Below, one piece after another: positions 44,696 to 54,354 of a DNA stretch of 64,000 nt; position 1 is the stretch's first letter; each line of letters begins with the position of its first letter. Below the pieces are notes generated by a model. That model had not been told where the DNA came from. It was given only the letters and a program-made list of their open reading frames with translations, and did no database searches. The stretch spans positions 28,739-92,738 of the forward strand of contig JAEYFP010000028.1 in the NCBI GenBank assembly GCA_023402845.1, given 5' to 3'. The DNA comes from Bacillota bacterium (GTDB lineage: Bacteria > Bacillota > Clostridia > Lachnospirales > Lachnospiraceae). The position numbers and the translations under genes were made by a program.

Positions 44696-45121
44696 TTACT
44701 TTGCGATTTTTGCAAGAATCCCATTGATAAAAGCAGGCGATTCATCCTGGCCGAACTTTTTGGCAAGCTCCACAGCCTCGTCGATCGCAACGCCTACAGG
44801 TATATCGTCATCGTATTTCATTTCATAAACAGCCAGCCGAAGAATTGTCAAATCTACCTTCCCAAGCCTGCTCGATTTCCAGCCCTTTGCCGCCGCATCG
44901 ATCAGCTCATCCAGTTCCTTAAGCATATCCGCTATTTTAGCATATTTATTCCTGATATACTGTTCCTCTTTTTCAGGTATGGGGGCAGGCGGCTTTTTGC
45001 CGTCCTCTTGTGCCGGGTCCTCAAAGTAGAGCAGCAGCTGCTGCGGCATATCCTCCACTTGATTGAACTCCACCCTGAAAAGAAGTTTAAAAATATGTTC
45101 TCTTACTTCCGACCTTGTCAT
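44696..45121 (-). CDS. nusB: transcription antitermination protein NusB
   Basis: 141 residues; all-helical NusB fold: MTRSEVREHIFKLLF, LTILRLAVYEM and VAIDEAVELAKKFG, FINGILAKIAK at the end. Acts with NusE at boxA sites. Ten bases from xseA. Confidence 0.95.
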   Translation of the reverse strand: MTRSEVREHIFKLLFRVEFNQVEDMPQQLLLYFEDPAQEDGKKPPAPIPEKEEQYIRNKYAKIADMLKELDELIDAAAKGWKSSRLGKVDLTILRLAVYEMKYDDDIPVGVAIDEAVELAKKFGQDESPAFINGILAKIAK

Positions 45122-45137
45122 TCTGCGCTGCTCCTTA

Positions 45138-45521
45138 TCAGGACTGTTTTGTCATATCAATCCCGGCAATTCTGATATTGACATCAGATACTTCCAGGCC
45201 TGTCATATTTTCAATTGAGGATTTTACTCTCTCCTGTACCTTTTTGCACGTCGCCGGAATGTTATAGCCGTATTCCATGATCAGTACCATTTCTACGGAT
45301 ACCACATGATCAATAAGCTCAACTCTGACTCCTTTTGAAAGCGTTTTCATTCCGACCTTGCTCATCAGCTCGTTCGTAATGTTTCCTGCCGTTGCTGCAA
45401 CACCGTCAATTTCCGTAGCCGCAAGCCCTGCAATGTTGGCTACGACGTCATCTGCAATACGAACTTCACCGAACGAATCCTCTTGTAATGTATGGTTATA
45501 TTTATCTGTTTCCTTCGCCAT
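45138..45521 (-). CDS. Asp23/Gls24-family envelope stress protein
   Basis: 127 residues of the Asp23/Gls24 family (YqhY in B. subtilis), with GEVRIADDVVANIAGLAA and SKGVRVELIDHVVSVEM. YqhY sits next to nusB in Firmicutes and affects acetyl-CoA carboxylase activity. Probably first gene of the run to recN; promoter at 45601-45629. Confidence 0.92.
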   Translation of the reverse strand: MAKETDKYNHTLQEDSFGEVRIADDVVANIAGLAATEIDGVAATAGNITNELMSKVGMKTLSKGVRVELIDHVVSVEMVLIMEYGYNIPATCKKVQERVKSSIENMTGLEVSDVNIRIAGIDMTKQS

Positions 45522-45600
45522 GATAAAAGCCTCCTGTTTTCTGCGTCTGATCGTTGGGACATGGCAGCCGCCTAAATGTTTATCTGCCTCTGCCCTATCC

Positions 45601-45629
45601 AGTATAGCAGAATTTGTTGTGTTTGCCTA
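45601..45629 (-). promoter_or_regulatory. promoter of the Asp23-nusB-to-recN run
   Basis: Minus strand TAGGCA (45624-45629), 17-bp spacer, TATACT (45601-45606). The -35 matches only four of six bases. Confidence 0.45.
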
Positions 45630-45634
45630 GTATT

Positions 45635-46900
45635 TTATAGATAGAAAAGCAGGGAGAGCTGGTCGTTCATTTCGACATAACTGACACTTTCATCATTTTG
45701 CAGATAGTCAAAAATCTTCTCCTCCCAGATCAAATATTGGTATAAAGCCGTGTAAATCGATTCGTTGCTGCACTTTAAGGTAACGGAAGCTTGCTTCTGT
45801 GAATAAGCATTTGCAAACGCCTCGTTTAACTGCATCTCATCCACTCTTTCGAAATAAATACCTTCCCTGACATAATAGTTATCCTGCATAGAAATACACT
45901 GCGGTAAAGGCACTGTTTCACTGATCACGTGAGTGCCTGCAAGCATCGTTTCCGGCACGCATAAATAATCGTAATTAATTTCCGGCACCTGCACGGAAGG
46001 CGTGCCCCCGTCTGATGTCAAATTATAGGATGCATCTCCCCAGGTCGTATCCACGTAATAATAGCTGCCGTTTACGCGAACCAGATTCCATACATGCGCT
46101 TCCCTGCCCTTTACACTGCCCTCCACAAGTGTACAGAACACACCGGCCTTGTATAAAAGATACTGCGTCGCCTTGGCATAACCCTGACAAACACTCTTCC
46201 CCTCAAGGAAAACACTTAAGATATTCTGATTTTCCGGTGCATTCAGGTCATATTCCGTATTCTGAATCAGATATTCATAAATATACTTTACTTTTTCATA
46301 TTCATCTGCACCTTCCGGCATCCCCGCCAGACAGGCATCTGCATAGGTATCTATGGCAAGCTGCTTTTGCTTCTCCTGCTCCGCATCCATTGTATACGTT
46401 CCTGAAAGAGTAATTTTTTCAACAGCATTCCCCCGTGTATATTTCGTAATTGAATAACCCGTAATATAAAAAATCTCCGGGTGATCCAGCATCACGCATT
46501 TAAATGCCTTGTCAATCAGTTCCGTGTCGACTGTCGATACCTGCACTTCCTTTCCGTGCTCCTTCAGGATACTTAAAATCTCACTGTAAATAAGCTTTGC
46601 ATTTTCATCCAGCTGTTCATAGGCATAGTTGCCTGTTTCCTGAGAAACAAGCGTTTCCTGAACGGCTGCCAAGTCATCCTGCGGCAGTGTCTGCACGGCA
46701 TCTGCATCAGCTTCGTCCCGTTCCAATACGATGACCGTATTTTCCTGTAATGCCGACGGCTCTTCCTGCGTTTCGGCAGTCAGCTTGGGCAGTTCTATTT
46801 TAAAAAAGTCGGGAAGCGATACACTGCAGCCCGCGAGCAGCAAGCTCACGCACAGCGCAGCGCCGATTATGCCCGTCATCCTTTTTTTGCACATCTGCAT
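45635..46900 (-). CDS. lipoprotein with transglutaminase-like domain
   Basis: 421 residues. A signal peptide ends in lipobox LLAGC (about residue 25). After an acidic spacer there is a transglutaminase-core domain with all three catalytic residues: Cys in GKSVCQGYAKA, His in REAHVWNLV and Asp in YVDTTWGD. Such proteins act outside the cell as peptidases or cross-linkers; the substrate is not known. It lies 43 bp after prfC in the same direction, between prfC and Asp23. Confidence 0.88.
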   Translation of the reverse strand: MQMCKKRMTGIIGAALCVSLLLAGCSVSLPDFFKIELPKLTAETQEEPSALQENTVIVLERDEADADAVQTLPQDDLAAVQETLVSQETGNYAYEQLDENAKLIYSEILSILKEHGKEVQVSTVDTELIDKAFKCVMLDHPEIFYITGYSITKYTRGNAVEKITLSGTYTMDAEQEKQKQLAIDTYADACLAGMPEGADEYEKVKYIYEYLIQNTEYDLNAPENQNILSVFLEGKSVCQGYAKATQYLLYKAGVFCTLVEGSVKGREAHVWNLVRVNGSYYYVDTTWGDASYNLTSDGGTPSVQVPEINYDYLCVPETMLAGTHVISETVPLPQCISMQDNYYVREGIYFERVDEMQLNEAFANAYSQKQASVTLKCSNESIYTALYQYLIWEEKIFDYLQNDESVSYVEMNDQLSLLFYL

Positions 46901-46942
46901 TCCTTCTCCAACTGCTTCAGCTTTTACGGCCTGCCTTACTCA

Positions 46943-48535
46943 TCAGCTCCGCCCGAATTCCAAAAGCTCCAGGCCCTTATTTCTGTCGAGCGTCATACCG
47001 ACGCTCCAGCTATTCACAAACAAAAGCAGCGGATTCCCTTTCATATCCTTGATTTTCTTCATATCGGACGTTCCGATCAGTTTCGCCAGATCCAGCTCCT
47101 GATTGCCAATCCAGCGAATGTGCTCATACGGCAGATTTTCCAGCCGTATATCCACATTGTATTCGTTTTCCAAACGATATTTCAACACCTCAAACTGCAG
47201 GACACCGACAACACCGACAATAATTTCCTCCATGCCCGTATTGAATTCCTGAAAAATCTGGATCGCACCCTCCTGCGCAATTTGAGTAATGCCCTTTACA
47301 AACTGCTTGCGTTTCATCGTATCCATCTGGCGGACGCGTGCAAAATGCTCCGGTGCGAACGTCGGAATTCCCTCATAGGCAAAGCTTTCATTTGGCATAC
47401 AGATTGTGTCCCCAATGGAAAAAATACCCGGATCAAATACACCGATAATATCACCCGCATATGCCTCTTCCACTATGTGCCGCTCAGAAGCCATCATTTG
47501 CTGTGGCTGTGACAACCGCAGCACCTTATTCCCCTGAATGTGGCGTACCTCCATGCCGGCGTCAAACTTACCGGAGCAGATACGCATAAATGCGATTCTG
47601 TCCCGGTGTGCCTTATTCATATTAGCCTGTATTTTAAATACAAAGGCTGAAAACTCCTTTTCTGCCGGTCGAACCAAACCCGCATCGGACATGCGTGCAA
47701 GCGGCGGAGTTGTCATTTGGAGAAAGTATTCCAAAAATAGCTCGATACCGAAATTCGTAAGCGCGGAGCCAAAAAATACGGGAGAAAGTGTTCCCTTTCT
47801 GACCGCCTCAAGATCAAAATCAGCGCTCGCTCCATCCAACAGCTCAATTTCATCAAAAAGCTGAGCTTCCGCTTCTTCTCCGATATAGCTGTTAAGCTTT
47901 TCTTTCTCGGCAATCGGAATCAAATCAGAATGCCCTTCCTTCGTTCCCTTCTCCGTATCGGAAAATGTGACGACACATTTCTTTTCTCTGTCATACACGC
48001 CTTTAAATCGCTTTCCCGAACCGATCGGCCAGTTGACGGGACACGTGGCGATCCCAAGCTCTCGCTCAATTTCATCCAGCAGCTCAAACGTATCGTTCGC
48101 ATCACGATCCATTTTATTTATAAAAGTAAATATTGGGATCTTGCGCATCACGCAAACCTTGAACAGCTTTCTCGTCTGAGCCTCCACTCCTTTGCTCGCA
48201 TCAATGACCATGACCGCCGAATCAGCCGCCATCAAAGTCCGGTACGTATCCTCGGAAAAATCCTGATGCCCCGGCGTATCCAGAATATTGATACAGAATC
48301 CTTCGTATTGAAACTGCAAAACACTTGAGGTAACAGATATGCCTCTTTCCTTCTCAATTTCCATCCAGTCCGACACTGCGTGCCTTGCCGTCGCCTTTCC
48401 CTTCACACTGCCCGCTAAATTAATTGCTCCACCATACAAAAGAAATTTCTCCGTAAGTGTTGTCTTTCCTGCGTCGGGATGGGAAATGATCGCAAATGTC
48501 CTTCTTTTATTAATTTCCTTTGTATAATCCGGCAT
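46943..48535 (-). CDS. prfC: peptide chain release factor 3
   Basis: GTPase that recycles RF1/RF2. About 530 residues, starting MPDYTKEINKRRTFAIISHPDAGKTT (G1 HPDAGKTT); G3 DTPGHQDF, G4 NKMD. The ATG at 48535 has GGAGG five bases upstream. Length and domain order separate it from EF-G. Confidence 0.95.
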   Translation of the reverse strand: MPDYTKEINKRRTFAIISHPDAGKTTLTEKFLLYGGAINLAGSVKGKATARHAVSDWMEIEKERGISVTSSVLQFQYEGFCINILDTPGHQDFSEDTYRTLMAADSAVMVIDASKGVEAQTRKLFKVCVMRKIPIFTFINKMDRDANDTFELLDEIERELGIATCPVNWPIGSGKRFKGVYDREKKCVVTFSDTEKGTKEGHSDLIPIAEKEKLNSYIGEEAEAQLFDEIELLDGASADFDLEAVRKGTLSPVFFGSALTNFGIELFLEYFLQMTTPPLARMSDAGLVRPAEKEFSAFVFKIQANMNKAHRDRIAFMRICSGKFDAGMEVRHIQGNKVLRLSQPQQMMASERHIVEEAYAGDIIGVFDPGIFSIGDTICMPNESFAYEGIPTFAPEHFARVRQMDTMKRKQFVKGITQIAQEGAIQIFQEFNTGMEEIIVGVVGVLQFEVLKYRLENEYNVDIRLENLPYEHIRWIGNQELDLAKLIGTSDMKKIKDMKGNPLLLFVNSWSVGMTLDRNKGLELLEFGRS

Positions 48536-48564
48536 TGTATCCTCCAACATTTAATAATATAAAA

Positions 48565-49719
48565 TCATAATACACTTTTACCGTAAATCGTCCCGTTTAT
48601 ACCTAAATAGGAAAGAACGGTCGCGCCAATATCCGCAAAGCTCTCCCTCGTACCGAGATTTTGGGGTGGAAGTGTTTTTCCATACAGCAAAAACGGTGTA
48701 TACTCTCTGGAATGATCAGTCGATTCGATAAAACCCGGATCACAACCGTGATCTGCCGTAATCATAAGCACATCGTCATCCGTGAGCTTTTCCATGATTT
48801 GCGGCAGGCGTTCATCGAAATCAGCGATCGCCCTCGCATAGCCGTCAATATCGTTACGGTGTCCGTACAACATATCATAATCTACCAGATTTACGAACAG
48901 AAGTCCATGAAAATCTTTATCCATCCAGGTAAGTGTCTGGTTGATCCCTTCCTGATTGCCCTTTGTATAAGTATACTCCGTAATTCCCCTGCCCGCAAAA
49001 ATATCCTTGATCTTGCCAATCCCGATCACATCAAGTCCTGCCGCCTTCAGGTTATCAAGCATCGTATCCTTTGGAGGAAGAAGAGAAAAATCATGTCTGT
49101 TTGACGTACGTGTATAATTGCCGCCTGTCCCGACAAACGGCCTGGCTATGACTCGTCCGACTCCATGCTTTCCCTGCAGAATCTCCCGTGCAATCCGGCA
49201 GTATTCATACAGCTGTTCAAGCGAAACGACCTCCTCGTGAGCTGCGATCTGGAATACGCTGTCCGCCGAAGTATAGACGATCAAATCACCTGTGCGCACA
49301 TGTTCATCGCCATAGTCTCTGATGACATCCGTACCGGAGTAAGGAAGATTGCATAAAATTCCCCGTCCCGTCCTCTTTTTGAATTCATCGAGCACGTCCT
49401 TCGGGAAACCGGCCGGATAGGTCGGCATCGGCTTGTCCGATACAAGACCGGCAATTTCCCAGTGACCGATCGTCGTATCCTTCCCTTTTGATTTTTCCGC
49501 CATTCTCGCATAGGAAGCGATCGGCCGGTCTTCCTTTTCCAAAAAATCCACGCCGTCAATATTAAATAAACCCATTTTTTTTAAATGCTCAGCTTTAAAA
49601 AAGGCACTTGTACTGCAGGAACGCAGAGTATTTGTCCCCACATCTCCATATTGTGCCGCATCCGGCATTTCTCCGATTCCAAAGCTGTCCATCACAATCA
49701 AAATTACTCTTTTGCCCAT
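48565..49719 (-). CDS. deoB: phosphopentomutase
   Basis: Interconverts ribose 1- and 5-phosphate in nucleoside salvage. 384 residues of the alkaline-phosphatase superfamily, with metal site VIVMDSFGIGEMPD, SADSVFQIAAHEE and TADHGCDP. AGGAGG precedes the ATG. Promoter and hairpins lie in the 282-base leader upstream. Its usual partners (purine nucleoside phosphorylase, cytidine deaminase) are not adjacent. Confidence 0.96.
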   Translation of the reverse strand: MGKRVILIVMDSFGIGEMPDAAQYGDVGTNTLRSCSTSAFFKAEHLKKMGLFNIDGVDFLEKEDRPIASYARMAEKSKGKDTTIGHWEIAGLVSDKPMPTYPAGFPKDVLDEFKKRTGRGILCNLPYSGTDVIRDYGDEHVRTGDLIVYTSADSVFQIAAHEEVVSLEQLYEYCRIAREILQGKHGVGRVIARPFVGTGGNYTRTSNRHDFSLLPPKDTMLDNLKAAGLDVIGIGKIKDIFAGRGITEYTYTKGNQEGINQTLTWMDKDFHGLLFVNLVDYDMLYGHRNDIDGYARAIADFDERLPQIMEKLTDDDVLMITADHGCDPGFIESTDHSREYTPFLLYGKTLPPQNLGTRESFADIGATVLSYLGINGTIYGKSVL

Positions 49720-49780
49720 TTTATGACCTCCTGTTCATTTTATGCAAAGCAGAGCGCCGCTCCACTTACGGACTGCATGT

Positions 49781-49817
49781 ATAAACGGGCACCGGAAACA
49801 TTCCGGTGCCCGTTTAT
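49781..49817 (-). terminator. strong hairpin in the deoB leader
   Basis: Perfect 17-bp stem (49781-49797 with 49801-49817) around a three-base loop, G+C-rich in the middle. Only GTTTAT follows on the minus strand, so it is at best a weak terminator; it may be an attenuator or stability hairpin for deoB. A second small stem lies at 49822-49844. Confidence 0.5.
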
Positions 49818-49875
49818 CATACATGAATCACACTGTAATTCATGATCAGATACGCACTCTACTTCGCCGCGGTGC

Positions 49876-49902
49876 GATATAATGTCTGGCGACATTATAT
49901 CA
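49876..49902 (-). promoter_or_regulatory. candidate extended -10 promoter inside a palindrome before deoB
   Basis: Arms GATATAATGTC (49876-49886) and GACATTATATC (49891-49901) form a perfect 11-bp inverted repeat with a four-base centre. On the minus strand the first arm supplies TGATATAAT, an extended -10. The overlap of operator-like symmetry and promoter suggests repression. Region 49903-50001 has only a 5-bp GCCGC hairpin (49945-49957). Confidence 0.4.
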
Positions 49903-50001
49903 TAAACCCTTTATCATTTCCATATCTATCCTAAATTTTTTCATGCCGCAGAGCGGCTGCTGTTACTGTTATTCTTATTCATTCTTATTATTTGTCAATC
50001 T

Positions 50002-50757
50002 TTATTCCGCCGCTTCGATCGGGGTGATTACAATATTTTCAGCCGCAACACCTGTTTTACGCTGTATGACATCTTCGATTTGCGCACGGTTTGCATCCGA
50101 CAACTCACCCGCATTTACAAGTACATCCGCCGTATTTCCTGTGATGCTGACCACAACTTCAGAAAAGCCCTTGGCCGTCAGCAGGTTTTCTGCCGCCGTC
50201 TCACGCTCCGCAATGTCCGTCATCGCAATCATTCCGTCGATTGCCGTTTGCTTCTGCGTATCGGACACGGACGCACTGTTGATGACCTCCAAAAGGGTTT
50301 CCTTATTTTTTGCCCTTGTCTGCTCCTTTAACAGTTTAGCATTGGCAACGATTGCAACGCTCGTCACATTGCTGCTTGTAAATACCGCTTCTCCCGGTTC
50401 CTCCGTACCGTCGTATGTAGTTGCCGCATCCGCGTCAGAATCCAGACTGTCGATCTCTGTATATGCGATCCCATCTTCTACGCTGCCGTCTGCCAGCCCT
50501 GTTTCTGATACACCAATTTCATTTTCTGCGGCGGCATAGATATCCTCGTCTGAAATATCGAGAACCGAAGCTGCTTCTGTATTTTCTTCTCCGGCGAGCA
50601 GCTCTTCGTCCTCAAGAGCCACTCCCTGACTGCTTGTCGCAACCGCAATCTCCTCATCTGCGAATTTCGTACCCGTGAAATTCAGATACCCCGCTACGGC
50701 AATCATGATCGCCAATGCCGTAATAATCATCTGGTTCTTTTTTTTCATATTCTTCAA
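50002..50757 (-). CDS. spoIIIAH: stage III sporulation protein AH
   Basis: 251 residues: one N-terminal membrane segment (about 8-26), then an acidic linker, then the YscJ/FliF-like ring-building domain (KQTAIDGMIAMTD through EVVVSITGNTADVLV). Forms the mother-cell ring of the SpoIIIA-SpoIIQ channel. Last gene of the eight-gene operon. Confidence 0.93.
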   Translation of the reverse strand: MKNMKKKNQMIITALAIMIAVAGYLNFTGTKFADEEIAVATSSQGVALEDEELLAGEENTEAASVLDISDEDIYAAAENEIGVSETGLADGSVEDGIAYTEIDSLDSDADAATTYDGTEEPGEAVFTSSNVTSVAIVANAKLLKEQTRAKNKETLLEVINSASVSDTQKQTAIDGMIAMTDIAERETAAENLLTAKGFSEVVVSITGNTADVLVNAGELSDANRAQIEDVIQRKTGVAAENIVITPIEAAE

Positions 50758-50769
50758 TAACAGCTCCCC

Positions 50770-51396
50770 TTATTTCATTTTCATTATTCTAATTTTATGC
50801 GCCTCTACGTCGAATAATGCATGAACGGCCTCCGTAATCTCCGTTTTTACAACCGGATTCCCGCCGCCGCTGCAAACAACTAAAACACCTTCAATCTCCG
50901 GCAGCGACTGTTTTACGACAAAAGGCGTCTCGCTCCCGTTTGTATAAATCGTACTTTCATTTCTGGACGTTTCCGTGCTATTCCTTACGCCACCGGCACT
51001 GTCCGTCTCTTCAACCGTACTGCTTGCAAGCTCTTGATCTTTTTCTACAACCATGCCTTGCGTATATTTCAGTGTGATCATAACCTCAACCTTTCCTGCA
51101 CCCGAGACCTGCATGAGCATTCTCTTCAGCCTTTCCTCTAACACTCCGCAGTATTGATCGGCACCTGAAAATTCCGTCTCTGCGCCCTCTGTTTCTGCAT
51201 CCTTCACTCCTGCTTGTGCTTCATCATAAGAGGCCGGCTTCGCTTCCGCATCTGATTCATCCTTTACCGGAATAGCAATGACAATCAATAAGATACCGAA
51301 TAGCAACAGGATGAGGGCTTGTTCTTTTTTTATTTCTTTTGTTTTCAGCTTTGCAAGCCATTCCTTGACCTTGAGTCCCTGCTTTTCATCCGACAA
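50770..51396 (-). CDS. spoIIIAG: stage III sporulation protein AG
   Basis: 208 residues: N-terminal membrane segment (ALILLLFGILLIVIAIP), then a ring-building motif domain with VMITLKYTQGMVVEKD and VLVVCSGGGNPVVKTEI. Overlaps spoIIIAF by 11 bases. Channel ring component. Confidence 0.94.
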   Translation of the reverse strand: MSDEKQGLKVKEWLAKLKTKEIKKEQALILLLFGILLIVIAIPVKDESDAEAKPASYDEAQAGVKDAETEGAETEFSGADQYCGVLEERLKRMLMQVSGAGKVEVMITLKYTQGMVVEKDQELASSTVEETDSAGGVRNSTETSRNESTIYTNGSETPFVVKQSLPEIEGVLVVCSGGGNPVVKTEITEAVHALFDVEAHKIRIMKMK

Positions 51397-51973
51397 TCTT
51401 CACACATGCCTCCTCTATTCCGATTATTTCAGCCGCTTTTTTTCGTAACGATTCAGCTTCTGAATTCTCTGATTTTTCATCATTTTGTCCAACAATTATA
51501 TTGTTCACTTCGATATTAACAGACTTATCCACATTTGAGGAAATTTCAATAACAGCCTCTATGATTTTTCCATAATCCACACTATCCACATCTTCACAAA
51601 CCTTTATTTTTACTGATTTTACATAAATTTTATCTGTTATTTTTTCTTTATTTAATCTTGATTTAATTTCTTTTTCACATGTGGATAACATTGATAAATC
51701 GCTTAACTGTGCATATTTTTCGAATTCCTGTTTTTCGTCATTTTTCGACTCTTTCTGGAAATATGTATCAGAATTTTCTGAAAATTCAGACACTGAAAAC
51801 AGTCCATTCATATACGAAATCATCAAGGTCATGATGCAGAAACCAATAAGAAGCTTCATATAAACATAATATTTTTTTCCGGGCAAAATGAGCAGCAGCA
51901 TTCTTGTAAGTACAACAAAGCAGACGAGCCTCATCAATATCGTGTAGCTTTCAGAAAATACCGACACCTTCAT
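51386..51973 (-). CDS. spoIIIAF: stage III sporulation protein AF
   Basis: 195 residues: two N-terminal membrane helices and a soluble domain (KIIEAVIEISSNVDKSV). Notably A/T-rich relative to neighbours. Four-base overlap with spoIIIAE. Confidence 0.92.
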   Translation of the reverse strand: MKVSVFSESYTILMRLVCFVVLTRMLLLILPGKKYYVYMKLLIGFCIMTLMISYMNGLFSVSEFSENSDTYFQKESKNDEKQEFEKYAQLSDLSMLSTCEKEIKSRLNKEKITDKIYVKSVKIKVCEDVDSVDYGKIIEAVIEISSNVDKSVNIEVNNIIVGQNDEKSENSEAESLRKKAAEIIGIEEACVKIVG

Positions 51974-53160
51974 AACCCCCTGTTTGTGAATGCGGCGAGC
52001 AATGCAATTGAAATCATGAACAGTACCATCGCCGTTACAACAGTTTTCATGATCAGCTTGATTCCCTCTCCCATATTAGAAATACAGGCCGACAGCTTTT
52101 TTTCCGATAGAATGCCAATCATTGCCGCAGTAATTTTATACATAGCAGTAATTGCAAGAAGTTCTAAAACAGGAGAAATGGAAAGCAGCACTAAAAAAAT
52201 CATGCCTGCCACCCCAATGCTGTTTTTTATGACAATTGCAGAGGAAATAACTGTTTGTGTAACGACATTGATCCCTCCTCCGATTCCCGGGATCGAAGAA
52301 ACCGCTCTGTGTATGGCGGAAGCCTTCAGCGTATGAAGAGCCGGCGCCAACAGTCCCTGTATCGTCTGAATTCCGATAATGATCCCAAGTACTGCTTTTA
52401 ATAAAAAGAGGACTGCCGATTTGAGCAGTTCCATGAGCTGCAGCAGCATATCTTCCTGCAGCAGATGATTTACAAAATTCAACAGGATATACAGCTCTGT
52501 CATCGGCAGAACTATCTGCGCCAGAAGCGTTTCCACAATCCAGATTGCCAGCATAGAGGACGCATAGAACGCCGCCGCACTTCCTTCACCCGATACAAAC
52601 GCTGTCGTTGCGATAAAGGTCGGAATCAGCGTCTGCATAAATAATGTAAGATCGGCAAGCACGCCGCTGCCAAGCTGCGATACTTCCCTCATTGCGCGCA
52701 GCAGAATACCCGCAAGCAGCAGTGATATAATATAAAAGCTGACTTGAGCACTTCCTCTCGCTTCAAATGCATCCGAAATATTGGAAAATACCGCCGAAAG
52801 AATACCAAGCAGCAGGATAGAAAGCATGGCTCCCTTACTCTTTTGAAAAGTACTTGCCACAGTTTTTAAAAGTAATTCCATAACAGATGTTTTTTCTAGC
52901 TCTGCCGTTCCGCCTGCCAATGACATGACCAGGTCGGAAAAACTGAAATCCTCTTCAAAAATGCCGTCCATTACCTCATCTATGTCCGAAAAATCCAGAC
53001 TGTCAAGCAAGCTGTACTGCTCCTGTGCCGATACTCTCTCATTCTCTGCTGCGGCCCCGTCAGTTTTTGTAGATGCCTGCACCTCTCTTGTGCTGTTTGC
53101 TGCTAAAAACAGCACAAGAGATAATCCAAGTATTGTATTTAAAATCCGCCTACCCACCAT
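51970..53160 (-). CDS. spoIIIAE: stage III sporulation protein AE
   Basis: 396 residues with signal peptide and about seven membrane segments, the polytopic component of the feeding-tube complex. SSIPGIGGGINVVTQTVISSA is the conserved region (shown as IPGIGGGINVVTQTV). Overlaps spoIIIAD by 11 bases. Confidence 0.94.
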   Translation of the reverse strand: MVGRRILNTILGLSLVLFLAANSTREVQASTKTDGAAAENERVSAQEQYSLLDSLDFSDIDEVMDGIFEEDFSFSDLVMSLAGGTAELEKTSVMELLLKTVASTFQKSKGAMLSILLLGILSAVFSNISDAFEARGSAQVSFYIISLLLAGILLRAMREVSQLGSGVLADLTLFMQTLIPTFIATTAFVSGEGSAAAFYASSMLAIWIVETLLAQIVLPMTELYILLNFVNHLLQEDMLLQLMELLKSAVLFLLKAVLGIIIGIQTIQGLLAPALHTLKASAIHRAVSSIPGIGGGINVVTQTVISSAIVIKNSIGVAGMIFLVLLSISPVLELLAITAMYKITAAMIGILSEKKLSACISNMGEGIKLIMKTVVTAMVLFMISIALLAAFTNRGL

Positions 53161-53539
53161 AGAAGTCCACTGCCGTTTCCATCAATGTCACAAGCACAGG
53201 CACACTCAGCAGGAGAATCGTGATTTTACTGAATATTTCGATTTGCCCTGCAATGCTTTGATAGCCGGCGTCCTTGCACAAACTTCCTGCAAACTCTGAC
53301 AGGTAGGTAATCACCACAACCTTAACGAGCGTTCCCAAATACAAATTTTGTGTGCCGAGATAGCCCTTTAATTCCTCGAGCCGCTCCACCACCTCCGCAA
53401 AACGGGCAAGCGAAGCAAATAAAAGCAGCAGGGCTAAAAAAGTACAGAGATAAATGCCGTATTCTGCTTTTCCGCCTTTAAACTGCACCGCAATAAACAC
53501 AACACAAATACAGAGCGCGCATATCTTTACAACATCCAT
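53150..53539 (-). CDS. spoIIIAD: stage III sporulation protein AD
   Basis: 129-residue polytopic membrane protein; DVVKICALCICVVFIAV start and AGYQSIAGQIEIFSKI as conserved stretch. Related to SpoIIIAC. Confidence 0.93.
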   Translation of the reverse strand: MDVVKICALCICVVFIAVQFKGGKAEYGIYLCTFLALLLLFASLARFAEVVERLEELKGYLGTQNLYLGTLVKVVVITYLSEFAGSLCKDAGYQSIAGQIEIFSKITILLLSVPVLVTLMETAVDFYGG

Positions 53540-53569
53540 GCCATCCCTCCCACGATCACCTGTGCATCG

Positions 53570-53764
53570 TTAAAATGCAAATAGGCTGTTGACCGTTTCA
53601 AATAATTCTTTGATATAGGGCAAGATCCATGACAGCACTAAAATCAAGCCTGCAAGACTTGTCAGAAATGCCTGTTCCTCTCTTCCGTTATGCTTTAAAA
53701 GTTGATTTAGAATGGAAACAAGAATTCCTACCGCGGCAATTTTAAATATCAAGCTGACTCCCAT
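53570..53764 (-). CDS. spoIIIAC: stage III sporulation protein AC
   Basis: 64 residues, two membrane helices; MGVSLIFKIAAVGILVSILN start and ILNQLLKHNGREEQA. Typical length. Confidence 0.93.
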   Translation of the reverse strand: MGVSLIFKIAAVGILVSILNQLLKHNGREEQAFLTSLAGLILVLSWILPYIKELFETVNSLFAF

Positions 53765-53798
53765 TTACTTAAATGCCTCCCAACCAGTCACCCGTATT

Positions 53799-54329
53799 TT
53801 AAAACAACAGAACAATGATGAAAATTCCCCCCAGCAGTCCCATTGTTTTGTATAGCTTCTCCGATTCCCTGACGATCCTCTCACAGACCGTCAACTCCTC
53901 CTCCAAATATTTGAGCAAAAGCTCAATATGCCGCACCTGCTCTGTCCTGTCAAAGCTCCCAAGCCCTTCTCCAATCTCCTCCAGCCAATCCAGATCTTCT
54001 TTTTTTAAATAGCTGTCTGAAAAATCTCGGCGCACACATGACTTCCATATTTCTCCAACGCTTTCGCCCCGCTTTTGCCTCCACTCTTCTCCAATTTCTG
54101 TCAAAAAGCTGGCAAGCTGTGAATCAATTCGTCTGCTGATTTGAAAAAAAGCCTCTGTTATTGTCAAATTACGAAATTGAATTTCACTATGTAGCATTAC
54201 AAACAGCTTTTGCAAATTGCCGAGCAGCAGTTTACGCTTTTTATCCTTTCCGATTCTGCACTGGGCAAGTCCCATGCAGCCCACCATCACCAGACATGCA
54301 CCAATCAGCTTCATCGTTCCCTCACTCAT
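53799..54329 (-). CDS. spoIIIAB: stage III sporulation protein AB
   Basis: 176 residues with a hydrophobic helix at each end (LIGACLVMVGCMGLA; MGLLGGIFIIVLLF) and a helical domain between, as in GspF-like SpoIIIAB. Confidence 0.93.
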   Translation of the reverse strand: MSEGTMKLIGACLVMVGCMGLAQCRIGKDKKRKLLLGNLQKLFVMLHSEIQFRNLTITEAFFQISRRIDSQLASFLTEIGEEWRQKRGESVGEIWKSCVRRDFSDSYLKKEDLDWLEEIGEGLGSFDRTEQVRHIELLLKYLEEELTVCERIVRESEKLYKTMGLLGGIFIIVLLF

Positions 54330-54354
54330 TTTTATGCATCTATCGCAGCAAATT

